Shown: positions 49,779 to 58,817, counted from the stretch's first letter. The stretch is 64,000 nt of DNA from Hymenobacter gummosus (GCF_003970915.1 NZ_RXOF01000012.1:62001-126000), one strand, 5' to 3'. Numbers and translations: made by a program. The notes: generated by a model not told the origin, from the sequence alone.

Positions 49779-51341
49779 ATGAGAATACGCGTACTACTAT
49801 TGTTTCTGGCCGGCTCGCTGCCGGGCTACGCCCAAACCCGCCAGCTCGTGGAAGTCAGTCCGCCGCTGAAGGCCGTGACGCTGTATCTGAACCGCTCCGA
49901 GCTGGAGCACCAGGGCAGCCTGAATCTGCCGGCGGGCATCACGCGCGTACAGATCAACGACATATCCGACTACGACGACGGCTCCCTGGAAGTGCGGCTG
50001 GGCGAAGGGGCTGAGCTGATGGCCGTGGGCGACGACGACGAAAGCGGGGTGGCACGTACCCTTTCGGCGGCCAACCGGGCTGCCGCCGACAGCCTGGGCC
50101 GCAACGCCGACGAGCTACTGCGTATTGGGGCGGAGTTGAAGGGGCTGGAAGAGGAAAAAGCTTTCCTGCTGGCCAACCGCACGCTCTCGGCCGGGACGCA
50201 GGCCAACTGGAGCGCCGAAGTGCAGCGCGGCGCCACGCTGCTGCGCACGCGCCTGGTGGCCATTCAGCTCGAAACCTACAAGCTGCAGACGCGCGAATCG
50301 GAGCTGAAGGCGCAGAACGCCGCCCTGCAGCCCCGCGTCCGGCCCAGCCGTTCCGATTTGCCGCTGCTGCTGACGGTGCGCGCCGCCCGGCCCGTCACGG
50401 TGCCGCTGACGGTGCGCTACGCTTTCAACAACAGCTGGTGCTGGCAGCCGCAGCTCGATATCCGGGCCAACGAGTCGGGCCGGGAAGTAGAGTTCGTGAC
50501 CAACGCCCACTTCCGCAACCAGTCGGGCATTCCGTGGACGCGCGTAAAGCTCACGCTGATCAATCAGGTAATGGAAAGCGACGTATCGAAGCCGCAGATG
50601 GCACCCTGGACGCTGAGCTTCGGCGGCGAAGCCACCGCCGGCGAGGGCCGCGTCGACCAGTTCGTGGTGAAAGGCTCGGCCGCCGGCCGGCCCGTCGATA
50701 TGACGCAGAGCAGCCGCTACGACGCGCCGGAGCCCGTCACGCTGGCCTCGGGCGGCTACCGCGACATGCTGCTGCCTTCCCTGCGCCTGGCTGGGCAGCC
50801 CGAGTACCTGGCCCTGCCCAAAATGACCGAAAAGGTGATTCGCCAGACCAAGATTTCGGGCTGGGAAGGCCTGCAGCTGCCTGATTCGGCCCAGGTATTC
50901 TACCGTGGCTCCTACGTGGGCCGCACCACCCTCGACGGCCGCGCCTACAACGATTCCCTGGAAGTGTCCTTGGGCTACGACGAGCGGATTGTGGTGGGGC
51001 GGGCCAAGCTGGAGGACTTCAACCGCAAATCGGGGCTGAGCGGCAACCGGCACGTGCGGCTGGTGTACGAGCTGAACGTGCGCAACCTGCACGCCGAAGC
51101 CATCCGGCTGAAAGTGCAGGACCAAGTGCCCGTGTCGAGCGAAAAGGAAATCGAGGTGAAAATCCTGGAAACCAGCGGGGCCGAGCTGGATGAGCGCACC
51201 GGCCGCCTGACCTGGAACCTGCTGATGGCCCCCAACACCAGCCAGAAGCTGCGCTTTGGCTTCGAAATCGAATACCCAAGCCGCCGCAACGTGAGCATTT
51301 TCCGCCGCCGGGCCCGCATCAGCTCCCCCAAGTTCCGCTAG
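49779..51341 (+). CDS. Secreted DUF4139 (MuiA-like) protein
   Basis: 520 residues with a signal peptide (about 1-18). An N-terminal DUF4140 beta domain (LKAVTLYLNRSELEHQGSLNLPAG), a central coiled coil (about 100-195) and a C-terminal DUF4139 beta domain (RYAFNNSWCWQPQLDIRAN, then LPDSAQVFYRGSYVGRT, DERIVVGRAKLEDFN, and VYELNVRNLHAEAIRLKVQDQ) follow in order. The family includes proteins annotated as mucoidy inhibitor A; biochemical function is unknown. The gene is convergent with the channel gene, 6 bases apart. Confidence 0.85.
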   Translation: MRIRVLLLFLAGSLPGYAQTRQLVEVSPPLKAVTLYLNRSELEHQGSLNLPAGITRVQINDISDYDDGSLEVRLGEGAELMAVGDDDESGVARTLSAANRAAADSLGRNADELLRIGAELKGLEEEKAFLLANRTLSAGTQANWSAEVQRGATLLRTRLVAIQLETYKLQTRESELKAQNAALQPRVRPSRSDLPLLLTVRAARPVTVPLTVRYAFNNSWCWQPQLDIRANESGREVEFVTNAHFRNQSGIPWTRVKLTLINQVMESDVSKPQMAPWTLSFGGEATAGEGRVDQFVVKGSAAGRPVDMTQSSRYDAPEPVTLASGGYRDMLLPSLRLAGQPEYLALPKMTEKVIRQTKISGWEGLQLPDSAQVFYRGSYVGRTTLDGRAYNDSLEVSLGYDERIVVGRAKLEDFNRKSGLSGNRHVRLVYELNVRNLHAEAIRLKVQDQVPVSSEKEIEVKILETSGAELDERTGRLTWNLLMAPNTSQKLRFGFEIEYPSRRNVSIFRRRARISSPKFR

Positions 51342-51347
51342 CCCGGG

Positions 51348-52505
51348 TTACAGCACCGAACCGCTGCTGGACTGCCCCGAGCTGATGCCCGGGTCGGCTA
51401 GCATGCGCACCACGGTGGTGTTGGTGGCGAAGGAGCCGCCGTGGGCCTCCACGATTTCGAGGATGCGGTAGTTCACGTCCTCCTTGACGTCGAGGTATTC
51501 GTCGTACGTAGCCACCTGCACGAAGTACTGCACCGTCAGGTCGCGGCCCGACTGGGTGAGGGCGGTAAGCTTGGTCTGGACCTCTTCGGGGATGACGCGG
51601 TCGTGGCCGCGCAGGTAGGCGCTCAGCTCGTTGGCAATGGCCAGCAACTGCTCCCGGGTGGTTTCGTGGCTGAAGTTCAGGGTGAAGCCCACGCGCCGGG
51701 CCGTGCGCAAGGAGAGGTTGTCCAGGGGCTTGTCAATCATGGACTTGTTGGGCACGGTCACGTAGCTTTTCTCGGCCGTGCGCAGGCGGGTGCTGCGGAA
51801 GCCAATCTTCTCCACCGTGCCCGTGATGCCGCCCACCGTCACCAGGTCGCCCACCTGAAAGGGCCGGTCGAGGAAGATGGTGAAGGAGGCAATGAGGTTT
51901 TCCAGGCTTTCCTTGGCGGCGAAGGCCACAGCCAGGCCGCCAATGCCCAGACCGCCAATCAGCGCCGTCACGTTGACCCCGAACACCTGCCCGAGCATCA
52001 CCAGGAAGGCGAAAATCAGGATGAGAACCTTGATGAAGTCCTTGGCAAAGGGAATGAACTGGGCGTCGAGGCGGCTGTGGGTGGCCGTCAGCAGCTCGGC
52101 GCGGCGGCGGTACACCAGCACGGCGAAGTCGATGAGGCGCAGCACCACCCAGGCCAGGGCCGAAATGACGCCAATCTGGTAGAGGGCAAAGGCCAGCTTC
52201 TTGGGCCAGGGCGTAGAGCGGGCCAGCTCGTCGGTGACGTCGGCCTGGTAATCCAGCACGGTGAAGGCCAGAAACAGCGTGAACAGGAACAGCAGCACCG
52301 ACAAAGGCTGAATCAGCAGCTCGTTCAGCTCCTGCTCCGACACGCCCACGGTGTAGCGCTTAATCACCCGGTAAAACACCTTCGAGACGATGCGCGACAT
52401 GAGCCGCCGCAGCCCGAAGCCCAGCAGCAGGATAATGCCGCAGACCATATAGTCGCCCACGGTATTGCCGAAAAACTGCTGGTTGAGAAGCGCCTTGGTG
52501 TTCAT
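51348..52505 (-). CDS. Small-conductance mechanosensitive channel family protein
   Basis: 385 residues. About four to five transmembrane helices (about 15-200) end in the pore-lining helix near ALIGGLGIGGLAVAFAAKESLENL, the MscS Gly-Ala signature. It continues into the beta domain with FQVGDLVTVGGITGTVEKIGFRSTRLRT and TVPNKSMIDKPLDNL, again split by loops. It would open under membrane tension to release solutes. The ATG at 52505 is preferred over in-frame codons upstream that lack conserved sequence. Confidence 0.92.
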   Translation of the reverse strand: MNTKALLNQQFFGNTVGDYMVCGIILLLGFGLRRLMSRIVSKVFYRVIKRYTVGVSEQELNELLIQPLSVLLFLFTLFLAFTVLDYQADVTDELARSTPWPKKLAFALYQIGVISALAWVVLRLIDFAVLVYRRRAELLTATHSRLDAQFIPFAKDFIKVLILIFAFLVMLGQVFGVNVTALIGGLGIGGLAVAFAAKESLENLIASFTIFLDRPFQVGDLVTVGGITGTVEKIGFRSTRLRTAEKSYVTVPNKSMIDKPLDNLSLRTARRVGFTLNFSHETTREQLLAIANELSAYLRGHDRVIPEEVQTKLTALTQSGRDLTVQYFVQVATYDEYLDVKEDVNYRILEIVEAHGGSFATNTTVVRMLADPGISSGQSSSGSVL

Positions 52506-52532
52506 GCAAGCTTGAGTAGAGGGTACTGGCGG

Positions 52533-52654
52533 CACGTCATGTCGAGCAAAGCCTAGACATCTTGCGAGTTTGGTCAGATAGTAAATTCTACGATGAGGTT
52601 ACTATCCGGCATCAGCACGCGAGATGGCTCGGCTTCGCTCGACATGACGTTCTA
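52533..52654. repeat. Imperfect palindrome of family 3, copy between co-directional genes
   Basis: Left arm ACGTCATGTCGAGCAAAGCC (from 52534) and right arm GGCTTCGCTCGACATGACGT (to 52650) face each other with inner GATAGTAA/TTACTATC words. It lies between the channel gene and the dehydrogenase, both on the minus strand. Confidence 0.8.
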
Positions 52655-52677
52655 TCAATTCTGACTTTGGGAGCCGC

Positions 52678-53904
52678 TTACACCAGCTGCCGCAGGGCCA
52701 GCTCGAAGGATGTGCGGGCCAGGTGCAGGTCGCGGCCCTGGGCGCGGGCGCGCTCCAGGGCGCGCAGGATGGTGCGCGAGATGTCGCCGAAGATGGCCTG
52801 GTCGGTGATTTCCGCGTTGGTTTCCATCAGGTAGGCGAAGACGCGCGCCATGCCGCAGTTGGCAATGAAGTCGGGTACCACGGCCACGTGGGCGTCGGCA
52901 AACTCGCCGGTGGGGCCGAAGAAGATTTCCGGGTCGGCGAAGGGCACATTGGCCCCGCAGCTGATGACCTCCAGCCCGCCGGCCAGCAGCTGCTCCACCT
53001 GCTGGCGCGTGACGAGGCGCGAGGCGGCCGCCGGCACGAAGATTTCGGCGCCCGAGGTCCAGATCTGCTCGTTCACCTCGTTGAAGGAAAGCAGGTTGTC
53101 GGCCGTCAGGGCGTTGCCTTGGCGCTGCAGCAGCAGGGTCTTGATTTCCTCGAACGAGAAGCCTTCAGGCTTGAGCAGGCCGCCGGCGCGGTCGATGATG
53201 CCGGTAATGAGGGCACCCTGCTGGGCCAGGTAGTAAGCGGCGGCGGCGCCCACGTTGCCCCATCCCTGAATGATGGCGCGCTTGCCCCGCACGTCCTGGC
53301 CGGGCCAGAGCTGGTAGTAGTGGCGCACGGCCTCGGCCACGCCGTAACCGGTGATGAGGTCGGCCACGGTGTAGCGGCGGGCGCGGTCGGGCGTGTACAG
53401 CTCGTCCTCCACCACCTTAATCACGCCCTGGCGCAGCTGGCCCACTTTCTGAATCTTCTGCGGCTCGCTGGCGCGGTAGTGCCCCGTCACGATGCCCTCC
53501 TGCGGGTGCCACAGGCCATAGTCCTCCGTAATCGGGATGACCTCGTGAATCTCGTCCACGTTCAGGTCGCCGCCGGTGCCGTAGTAGTTCTTCAGCAGCG
53601 GAATGACGGCGCGGTACCAGCGTTCCAGCACGCCGCGCTTGCGCGGGTCCTGCGGGTCGAAGTTGATGCCCGACTTGGCCCCGCCGATGGCCGGCCCCGA
53701 CACGGTGAACTTCACCTCCATGGTTTTGGCCAGGCTTTCCACCTCACGCTTGTCGAGGCCCTTGCGCATGCGGGTGCCGCCGCCGGCTGCCCCGCCCCGC
53801 AGCGAGTTGATGACCACCCAGCCCTCGGCCTCGGTTTCGGAGTCTTTCCACTCAAAGACGATTTCAGGACGCTTGTTTTCGAAGGTGGCCAGTAAGTCGC
53901 GCAT
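52678..53904 (-). CDS. Glutamate-type (Glu/Leu/Phe/Val) dehydrogenase
   Basis: 408 residues, hexameric glutamate dehydrogenase size. The reaction is oxidative deamination of an amino acid, probably glutamate. The substrate motif is GGAAGGGTRMRKG, the catalytic lysine is in GPAIGGAKSGINFDP, and the Rossmann fold opens with IIQGWGNVGAAAAYY. PDFIANCGMARVF near the C-terminus is typical. It starts at the Met of MRDLLATFENK, with a -7 element about 70 bases upstream. It is a distant relative of the enzyme at 31903. Confidence 0.9.
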   Translation of the reverse strand: MRDLLATFENKRPEIVFEWKDSETEAEGWVVINSLRGGAAGGGTRMRKGLDKREVESLAKTMEVKFTVSGPAIGGAKSGINFDPQDPRKRGVLERWYRAVIPLLKNYYGTGGDLNVDEIHEVIPITEDYGLWHPQEGIVTGHYRASEPQKIQKVGQLRQGVIKVVEDELYTPDRARRYTVADLITGYGVAEAVRHYYQLWPGQDVRGKRAIIQGWGNVGAAAAYYLAQQGALITGIIDRAGGLLKPEGFSFEEIKTLLLQRQGNALTADNLLSFNEVNEQIWTSGAEIFVPAAASRLVTRQQVEQLLAGGLEVISCGANVPFADPEIFFGPTGEFADAHVAVVPDFIANCGMARVFAYLMETNAEITDQAIFGDISRTILRALERARAQGRDLHLARTSFELALRQLV

Positions 53905-53974
53905 ACTCAGCGGGTAAAAGGTGGGGGAGGAGAAGGGGAAAAGGTGCAAACCGGGCAGCTGGGCCGCTCGCCGC

Positions 53975-53982
53975 CAAAGGTA
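53975..53982 (-). promoter_or_regulatory. -7 element for the glutamate-type dehydrogenase gene
   Basis: Minus-strand TACCTTTG, full match to TAnnTTTG, about 70 bases before the start codon. Confidence 0.5.
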
Positions 53983-54151
53983 CTGCGACCGGGCCAATGG
54001 CCGGAAATTTCTGCGCGCAGGTAGCTGGCAGAAAGTCATTCATCCCGAAATGAGACAAAATCCCCGGCTGTATAGGAACTTTAGAGTATAGGTCGCACGT
54101 ATTACCCGTACCGTATCACCACGGAGCATAATTCCACCCTCGTACGTCTCC

Positions 54152-54460
54152 ATGAAACCACTGCTTTCGCGCGTAGAATCGAAGAAAGTGGATAAGGCTG
54201 CGGCGATGCTGAAAGTGCTGGCTCACCCCAAGCGCTTGGCCATCGTCGATTTGCTGGGCAAAGAAGATAAAATGACCGTGACGGAAATCTACCGCACGCT
54301 CGGCCTTCCGCAGGCTATTGCCTCTCAGCACCTTATCACCCTGAAAGACCGCGGCATCCTCTCGTCGTTTAAGGTCGGTACTAAAATCTACTACTCCCTC
54401 TCCATTCCCAAGCTGCTCGACGTTATCGACACGCTCGAAGGCTGCTGTGATACGCTGTAA
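54152..54460 (+). CDS. ArsR-like winged-helix regulator
   Basis: 102 residues. The winged helix is seen in KAAAMLKVLAHPKRLAIVDLL, MTVTEIYRTLGLPQAIASQHL (recognition helix) and the wing LKDRGILSSFKVGTKIYYSL. The usual metal-binding CxC of ArsR is absent; two cysteines lie at the C-terminus (GCCDTL). The signal is unknown. The gene is monocistronic, ending at a strong terminator. Confidence 0.88.
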   Translation: MKPLLSRVESKKVDKAAAMLKVLAHPKRLAIVDLLGKEDKMTVTEIYRTLGLPQAIASQHLITLKDRGILSSFKVGTKIYYSLSIPKLLDVIDTLEGCCDTL

Positions 54461-54487
54461 GGGATGCGCCGCTAACCCGGCCGAAGT

Positions 54488-54534
54488 CCGAAGGCCCTGC
54501 GTCTCCACGCGAGACGCAGGGCCTTCGGGTTTTT
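54488..54534 (+). terminator. Rho-independent terminator
   Basis: An 18-bp perfect stem (CCGAAGGCCCTGCGTCTC with its complement) and a 5-base loop are followed by a T-run. Confidence 0.92.
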
Positions 54535-54555
54535 GGACGGGGTGGTGTCGTCTGT

Positions 54556-54670
54556 GTCGTAGCGCGAAGCTCTGCTTCGCGTACCCAGCACGTTTGTCGT
54601 TGACAGATATACCATGATGGTCGTTCAACGAGTCGTTTAGAATACGCGAAGCGGAGCTTCGCGCTACGAC
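54556..54670. repeat. Dispersed palindromic repeat, family 1, copy 3
   Basis: GTCGTAGCGCGAAGC at the left and GCTTCGCGCTACGAC at the right are perfect complements, with further CGCGTA/TACGCG words inside. It lies between convergent genes. A separate hairpin AGCGCCACCG/CGGTGGCGCT at 54698-54725 probably ends hemA. Confidence 0.85.
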
Positions 54671-54750
54671 GCACGCGGCGCAGGTGATATAAACGACAGC
54701 GCCACCGCGGCTGGACGGTGGCGCTACATCTGTCCGGGCAAAAGCGGCCG

Positions 54751-56025
54751 TTAGGCCGTGGCCTGCTGCCGCTCCAGGTCAAACAAGTCGTTGAGCACGT
54801 CGATGAGCTGGTCGGCTTCGTCGCGCTTGCAGGCGGCTTTGAGCTGCAGCACGTGCTGCTTTAGTACCTTCTGCATCAGGCTCTTGGTGATGTCGTCGAG
54901 GCGCTTGGCTTCCTCGGGCGTCACTTTTTTCTGGTAGCGGTCCAGCTCTTCCTGGCGCAGGTGTTCCAGGGCGCCCTTGATTTTCTGAATCACCGGGCCC
55001 ACCATCATTTCGCGGCTCCACTCGTCGAGGCCGGCGAGGGTTTCCTCGATGATGCTGCGCACCTGCGGCACGGCGGCCAGGCGGCGCTCCACGGCGGCAG
55101 TGGCGCGGCTCTGAATGGCGTCGATGTTGTAAAGCAGCACGCCGGGCACTTGCTCCACGTCGGCCTCAATGCTGCGCGGCACCGACAGGTCGATGAAGAA
55201 CTTGTAGCTCAGCACTTCCAGGCGCTCCACCAGTTCCACGGTGAAGTAAGGCGTGTCGCGGGCAATGGAGGAGATAATGACGTCGGCGTCGCGCAGGGCT
55301 TCGCTCAGGTTTTCGAAGTCAATGACTTTCAGCCCCTCGCACTCGGCGGCCAGCAGTTCGGCCTTGGAGCGGGTGCGGTTGCAGATGGTCACGTCCGAGA
55401 AGTCCTTGTTGGCGGCGAGGTGGCGGCACACGTCGGCGCCGATTTCGCCCAGACCCACGACCAGCACGCGCGGGTTGGCCACGTCGGCGGTCAGCTCCTC
55501 CACCAGCTCCATGGCGGCGTAGGAGGTGGAGGCGGCCCCGTCGCGGAAGTTGGTTTCCTGCTGCACGCGCTTGTTGGTGAAGAACACCGAGTGCAGCAGG
55601 CGGTGCAGGAAGGGCCCGGCGGCGTCGGCATCGGCCGACCACTGGTAGGCCTGCTTTACCTGGTTGCTGATCTGCAGGTCGCCCACCACCTGGGCGTCGA
55701 GGCCCATGGCTACCTCGAAGAGGTGCCGGGCGGCCTCGTCGCAGCTGTTGCGGACGTGGAAGTACTCGTAGTAATCGGTAATATCCTGAACGCCTTTGAG
55801 CTGGCCGAGGGCCTCGATGATGGCGGGGCTCTGGTCGCGCTCGGCGGCGTAGTAGATTTCGGTGCGGTTGCAGGTGCTCAGCACGAGCAAATCCGACAGG
55901 CCGAGCTGCTGGTGCAGCGTGTCGAGGAAACGACGGCAGGCCGGTTCATCCAACGCAATCAGCTCGCGAATCGCGAGGGGTGCGGTTTTATAGGATAGCC
56001 CTACGGCCTTGAACGGGTGGGTCAT
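54751..56025 (-). CDS. hemA: Glutamyl-tRNA reductase
   Basis: 424 residues. It reduces glutamyl-tRNA to glutamate-1-semialdehyde, the first step of C5 tetrapyrrole synthesis. The catalytic cysteine is C52 in VLSTCNRTEIYY. The NADPH fold has VLVVGLGEIGADVCRHL, and the dimerisation helices close the protein. The Met at 56025 (MTHPFKAVGLSYKTAPLAIR) is preferred over one 12 codons upstream, because a TAATTTTG promoter element overlaps the latter. Confidence 0.95.
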   Translation of the reverse strand: MTHPFKAVGLSYKTAPLAIRELIALDEPACRRFLDTLHQQLGLSDLLVLSTCNRTEIYYAAERDQSPAIIEALGQLKGVQDITDYYEYFHVRNSCDEAARHLFEVAMGLDAQVVGDLQISNQVKQAYQWSADADAAGPFLHRLLHSVFFTNKRVQQETNFRDGAASTSYAAMELVEELTADVANPRVLVVGLGEIGADVCRHLAANKDFSDVTICNRTRSKAELLAAECEGLKVIDFENLSEALRDADVIISSIARDTPYFTVELVERLEVLSYKFFIDLSVPRSIEADVEQVPGVLLYNIDAIQSRATAAVERRLAAVPQVRSIIEETLAGLDEWSREMMVGPVIQKIKGALEHLRQEELDRYQKKVTPEEAKRLDDITKSLMQKVLKQHVLQLKAACKRDEADQLIDVLNDLFDLERQQATA

Positions 56026-56058
56026 AGCAGGTGCTACGGGCGACGTAGAAGTGGACGA

Positions 56059-56066
56059 CAAAATTA
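56059..56066 (-). promoter_or_regulatory. -7 element for hemA
   Basis: Minus-strand TAATTTTG, full match to TAnnTTTG, 34 bases before the chosen hemA start. Confidence 0.55.
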
Positions 56067-56376
56067 CGGCGCAATTCGCTAGGGTAAAAACCCGAAAACA
56101 AGTAAGACGGTTCGGCGCCGGGGTGAAGTGCGTTTTTGGCGGGTTAAAAAGGGTTAACGACTCGTTCAGCTGACGAAAATCAGCTGGCCAGCCATCGTTT
56201 TAAGGGCTTTACGAACAACGGGTTAAAGGTATATAGCGGCAGCGGGTGGCGTCAATCCCCCAATGATGTGGGCGCCGGCCAGGCCAGGGAGCAGAATCAT
56301 TGCATAATTCGGCGGGGCGCAGGGGAGAAATTGGATTTGGGCGGACGGTGGGGCATCGGTGGCGGGCGGGGCTACG
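56067..56376. other. Divergent intergenic region, no gene seen
   Basis: About 310 bases between hemA and the sensor kinase. It is relatively AT-rich at its hemA end, with a short AAAATCAGCTGGCCAGCC segment, but no tRNA, riboswitch or repeat copy was recognised. A 77-codon minus-strand frame at 56223-56456 looks non-coding. Confidence 0.4.
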
Positions 56377-56384
56377 TACTTTCG
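56377..56384 (+). promoter_or_regulatory. Possible -7 element for the sensor kinase
   Basis: TACTTTCG matches TAnnTTTG at seven of eight positions, about 62 bases upstream of the GTG start. Confidence 0.35.
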
Positions 56385-56445
56385 CAGTCCTTGCACGCGT
56401 TCAGCGTAACTGATTGGTTGCCTGTAGCGGCGTTTTTCTCTGGCT

Positions 56446-57630
56446 GTGCTCCCCATCTACGACCAAAAATCCCGGATCAAGCTCGTCATCGTGGTACTGG
56501 CGCTGGTTATCGGCGCCGTCACGGTGATTTATACCAACCTGCTGGTGCGCCGCCTCTCGGAGCGGGAGCAGCAGCAGATTAACCTGTACGCCCGTACGTT
56601 ACGCTTCTTGATCAGTACCGAGGTGGAAGACGCCAACATGGCTTTCCTGAACACCGAAATCATCGAAGCCAACACCACCATTCCGGTTATCCTGACGGAC
56701 GGAGAAGAAAATATCATCCAATACAAAAACCTGACGGTGCCCGAGGCACTGTCGGAAGCTCAGAAGGATGCGCTGTTGCGAAGGGAAATAGCCGAGATGA
56801 AGGAGCTGCACCCGCCGGTAGTGGTGAATCTGGGTATGGGCCTGCGCAACTACATCTATTACAAGGACTCCCAGATTCTGACCCAGCTCAAAACCTACCC
56901 GCTGGTGCAGCTGGGCGTCATTGCCTCGCTGGGCGTCATTGCCTACATGGTGTTCAGTACCTCGCGCCGGGCCGAGCAGAACCGGGTGTGGGTGGGCCTG
57001 GCCAAGGAAACCGCGCACCAGCTGGGCACCCCGCTCAGCAGCCTGATGGCCTGGCAGAACTACATGCAGGAGTCGGAACGCTTTCAGGGCGAGCCGGTGG
57101 TGGAGGAGCTGGCCAAGGACGTGAAGCGCCTGCAGATTATTACGGAGCGGTTCTCGAATATCGGTTCGGTGCCGGTGCTCAAGGACGAGAACATCCGCGA
57201 CGTGGCCGAGCGGGCCATCGACTACCTGAAAGTGCGCGTTTCGCGCAAGGTGGTCTTCAAAGTGGAAAGCCTGCTGGACCCGGCCACCACGGCCAGCGTC
57301 AACGTGCCGCTGCTGGAGTGGGTTATCGAGAACATCTGCAAGAACGCCGTCGACGCCATGGAGGGCCGGGGCTCCATCACGCTGATTCTGCGCCACGGCG
57401 GGCGCAACAACAAGCAGATTGCCCTCGATATCACCGACACCGGCAAAGGCATTCCCAAGAGCAAATTCGACACGGTGTTTCAGCCCGGCTACACCACCAA
57501 AAAGCGCGGCTGGGGCCTGGGCCTGGCCCTGGCCAAGCGCATCATCGAGAACTACCACAAAGGCCGCCTGTACGTGCGCTGGTCGGAAGTCGGCAAAGGC
57601 ACCACGTTCCGGATTTTGCTGAATGGGTGA
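56446..57630 (+). CDS. Membrane sensor histidine kinase
   Basis: 394 residues from a GTG. One transmembrane helix at about 12-32 and a second at about 155-173 bracket a periplasmic sensor region. The dimerisation/phosphoacceptor helix is KETAHQLGTPLSSLMAW. The ATPase domain has WVIENICKNAVDAMEGRG, DTGKGIPKSKFDTVFQPGYTT, and GWGLGLALAKRII, each a known box. No response regulator is adjacent. Its stop codon lies in the palindrome that follows. Confidence 0.92.
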   Translation: MLPIYDQKSRIKLVIVVLALVIGAVTVIYTNLLVRRLSEREQQQINLYARTLRFLISTEVEDANMAFLNTEIIEANTTIPVILTDGEENIIQYKNLTVPEALSEAQKDALLRREIAEMKELHPPVVVNLGMGLRNYIYYKDSQILTQLKTYPLVQLGVIASLGVIAYMVFSTSRRAEQNRVWVGLAKETAHQLGTPLSSLMAWQNYMQESERFQGEPVVEELAKDVKRLQIITERFSNIGSVPVLKDENIRDVAERAIDYLKVRVSRKVVFKVESLLDPATTASVNVPLLEWVIENICKNAVDAMEGRGSITLILRHGGRNNKQIALDITDTGKGIPKSKFDTVFQPGYTTKKRGWGLGLALAKRIIENYHKGRLYVRWSEVGKGTTFRILLNG

Positions 57631-57763
57631 GGTAGCGCGGGCTTGGCTACGCCTTCCTTCTGTTAAGCCCGCGTCCGCCCGAACGACGGTCGTTGAACGA
57701 CTACCGGGCTGAGAGGTAGATTACTATCTGGTGGACGCGGGCTTAAGCCCGCGCTACCTCACC
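57626..57763. repeat. Dispersed palindromic repeat, family 1 variant, containing both flanking stop codons
   Basis: Perfect 19-bp arms (57626-57644 and 57745-57763; core TAGCGCGGGCTT/AAGCCCGCGCTA) include the TGA of the kinase on one side and the TGA of the convergent lipoprotein gene on the other. It fills the whole gap between them. Confidence 0.88.
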
Positions 57764-58817
57764 GGTTGGTTATTTCCACGTAGGCGTTGCCGGTGACGGG
57801 CCGGCCGTGCTGGGTGCCGGTCACGCGGCACATGCCTTCCCAGTAGTTGAGGTTGGGCAGGGCCTTGAACAGGTTGAGACTCAGCTCCTGGTGGGGCACC
57901 AGCGGCTCCACGGTAAGGTCGTAGCCTTTGGTGGGCACCTGCACGCGCCAGCGGGCGGGGTAGCGGCGGCCGGTCGTGGGGCTTTGCCAGTAGTCGAGCG
58001 GTTCGAGCTGGAAGTCCTGCTGGGCCAGGTGCAGGTTTTCGCCCTGGGGGCCAAACAGGGAGCCGCCGCTGATGAGCTGCTGGGTTTTCTTGTTGTGCAC
58101 GGCGTAGAGCATCAAATCGTCGCGCGTGCCGTCGAGCTGGATGCTAAGCCAGTCCCAGGCAATGTGCCGCTTGTTGACGCTGCCGCAGTTCCACTGCCGG
58201 TCGTACCACAGCTCGCCCGCTACTTGGCGAGGCTGCCCGTCGAGGGTGAGCGTGCCGGTGGTGCTGAGGCGCGGGTAGCTGTAGTAGCCGGCCCGGGCCA
58301 GGTCGCCATACTGCTCGTAGCCGGTGCCGCCGTGCAGCAGGGCGGGCTTGGCGGGCGTGGTCGTCAGCCGGAAGCCGGTACCGGGGTGGGCGGGCAGCTG
58401 GGCCGAAATCTGGTAGCGGCCCTCCTGCCCGTCGAGCATCCACACTTGGTCGTCTTTGGGCAGGCGCAGCCGGATGGGCAAGGAGTCGGGCAGGATGCGG
58501 CGCTGGGGCTGCAGGGCGTAGTCGTAGTGGAAACGTTGGCGCTTGGGGTCCGTCACGGCCACGTTTACCATCAGGTAGTCGCGCTTGCCCGAGGGGTTAA
58601 AGTGGAAAAACACGTACTCAATGCCGTACTGCTCGCCGGATTGCTGGTCGCGCAGGTGGCCGGTGAAGTACCACCATTCCACCGAGTTGCGCGGGTGCAC
58701 GGCTTCCTCCAGCGGGAGCTGGGCGCGTTCCGCCACTTTATCGTGCTTGGCGGTAGGACGGAGCAGGCAGCCGGTAAGTAGAAATAAGGCCGTAGCGGCC
58801 GAAAGCAGCTTATTCAT
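57759..58817 (-). CDS. AttH/CrtC-like lipocalin-domain lipoprotein
   Basis: 352 residues. The signal sequence ends in lipobox LLTGC, so it is lipid-anchored. The body is the CrtC/AttH double-lipocalin fold with hallmarks VEWWYFTGHL, YGIEYVFFHF, GELWYDRQW and HIAWDWLSIQL. Family members include carotenoid 1,2-hydratase, but many act on other or unknown hydrophobic ligands. No carotenoid genes are nearby, so the function stays open. It lies at the end of the CarboxypepD_reg-like gene row. Confidence 0.85.
   Translation of the reverse strand: MNKLLSAATALFLLTGCLLRPTAKHDKVAERAQLPLEEAVHPRNSVEWWYFTGHLRDQQSGEQYGIEYVFFHFNPSGKRDYLMVNVAVTDPKRQRFHYDYALQPQRRILPDSLPIRLRLPKDDQVWMLDGQEGRYQISAQLPAHPGTGFRLTTTPAKPALLHGGTGYEQYGDLARAGYYSYPRLSTTGTLTLDGQPRQVAGELWYDRQWNCGSVNKRHIAWDWLSIQLDGTRDDLMLYAVHNKKTQQLISGGSLFGPQGENLHLAQQDFQLEPLDYWQSPTTGRRYPARWRVQVPTKGYDLTVEPLVPHQELSLNLFKALPNLNYWEGMCRVTGTQHGRPVTGNAYVEITNR

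Noticed and set aside
56223-56456. A 77-codon minus-strand frame in the gap between hemA and the sensor kinase
   Set aside because: Lacks a recognisable domain, overlaps the kinase start and promoter region, and has non-coding-like composition.
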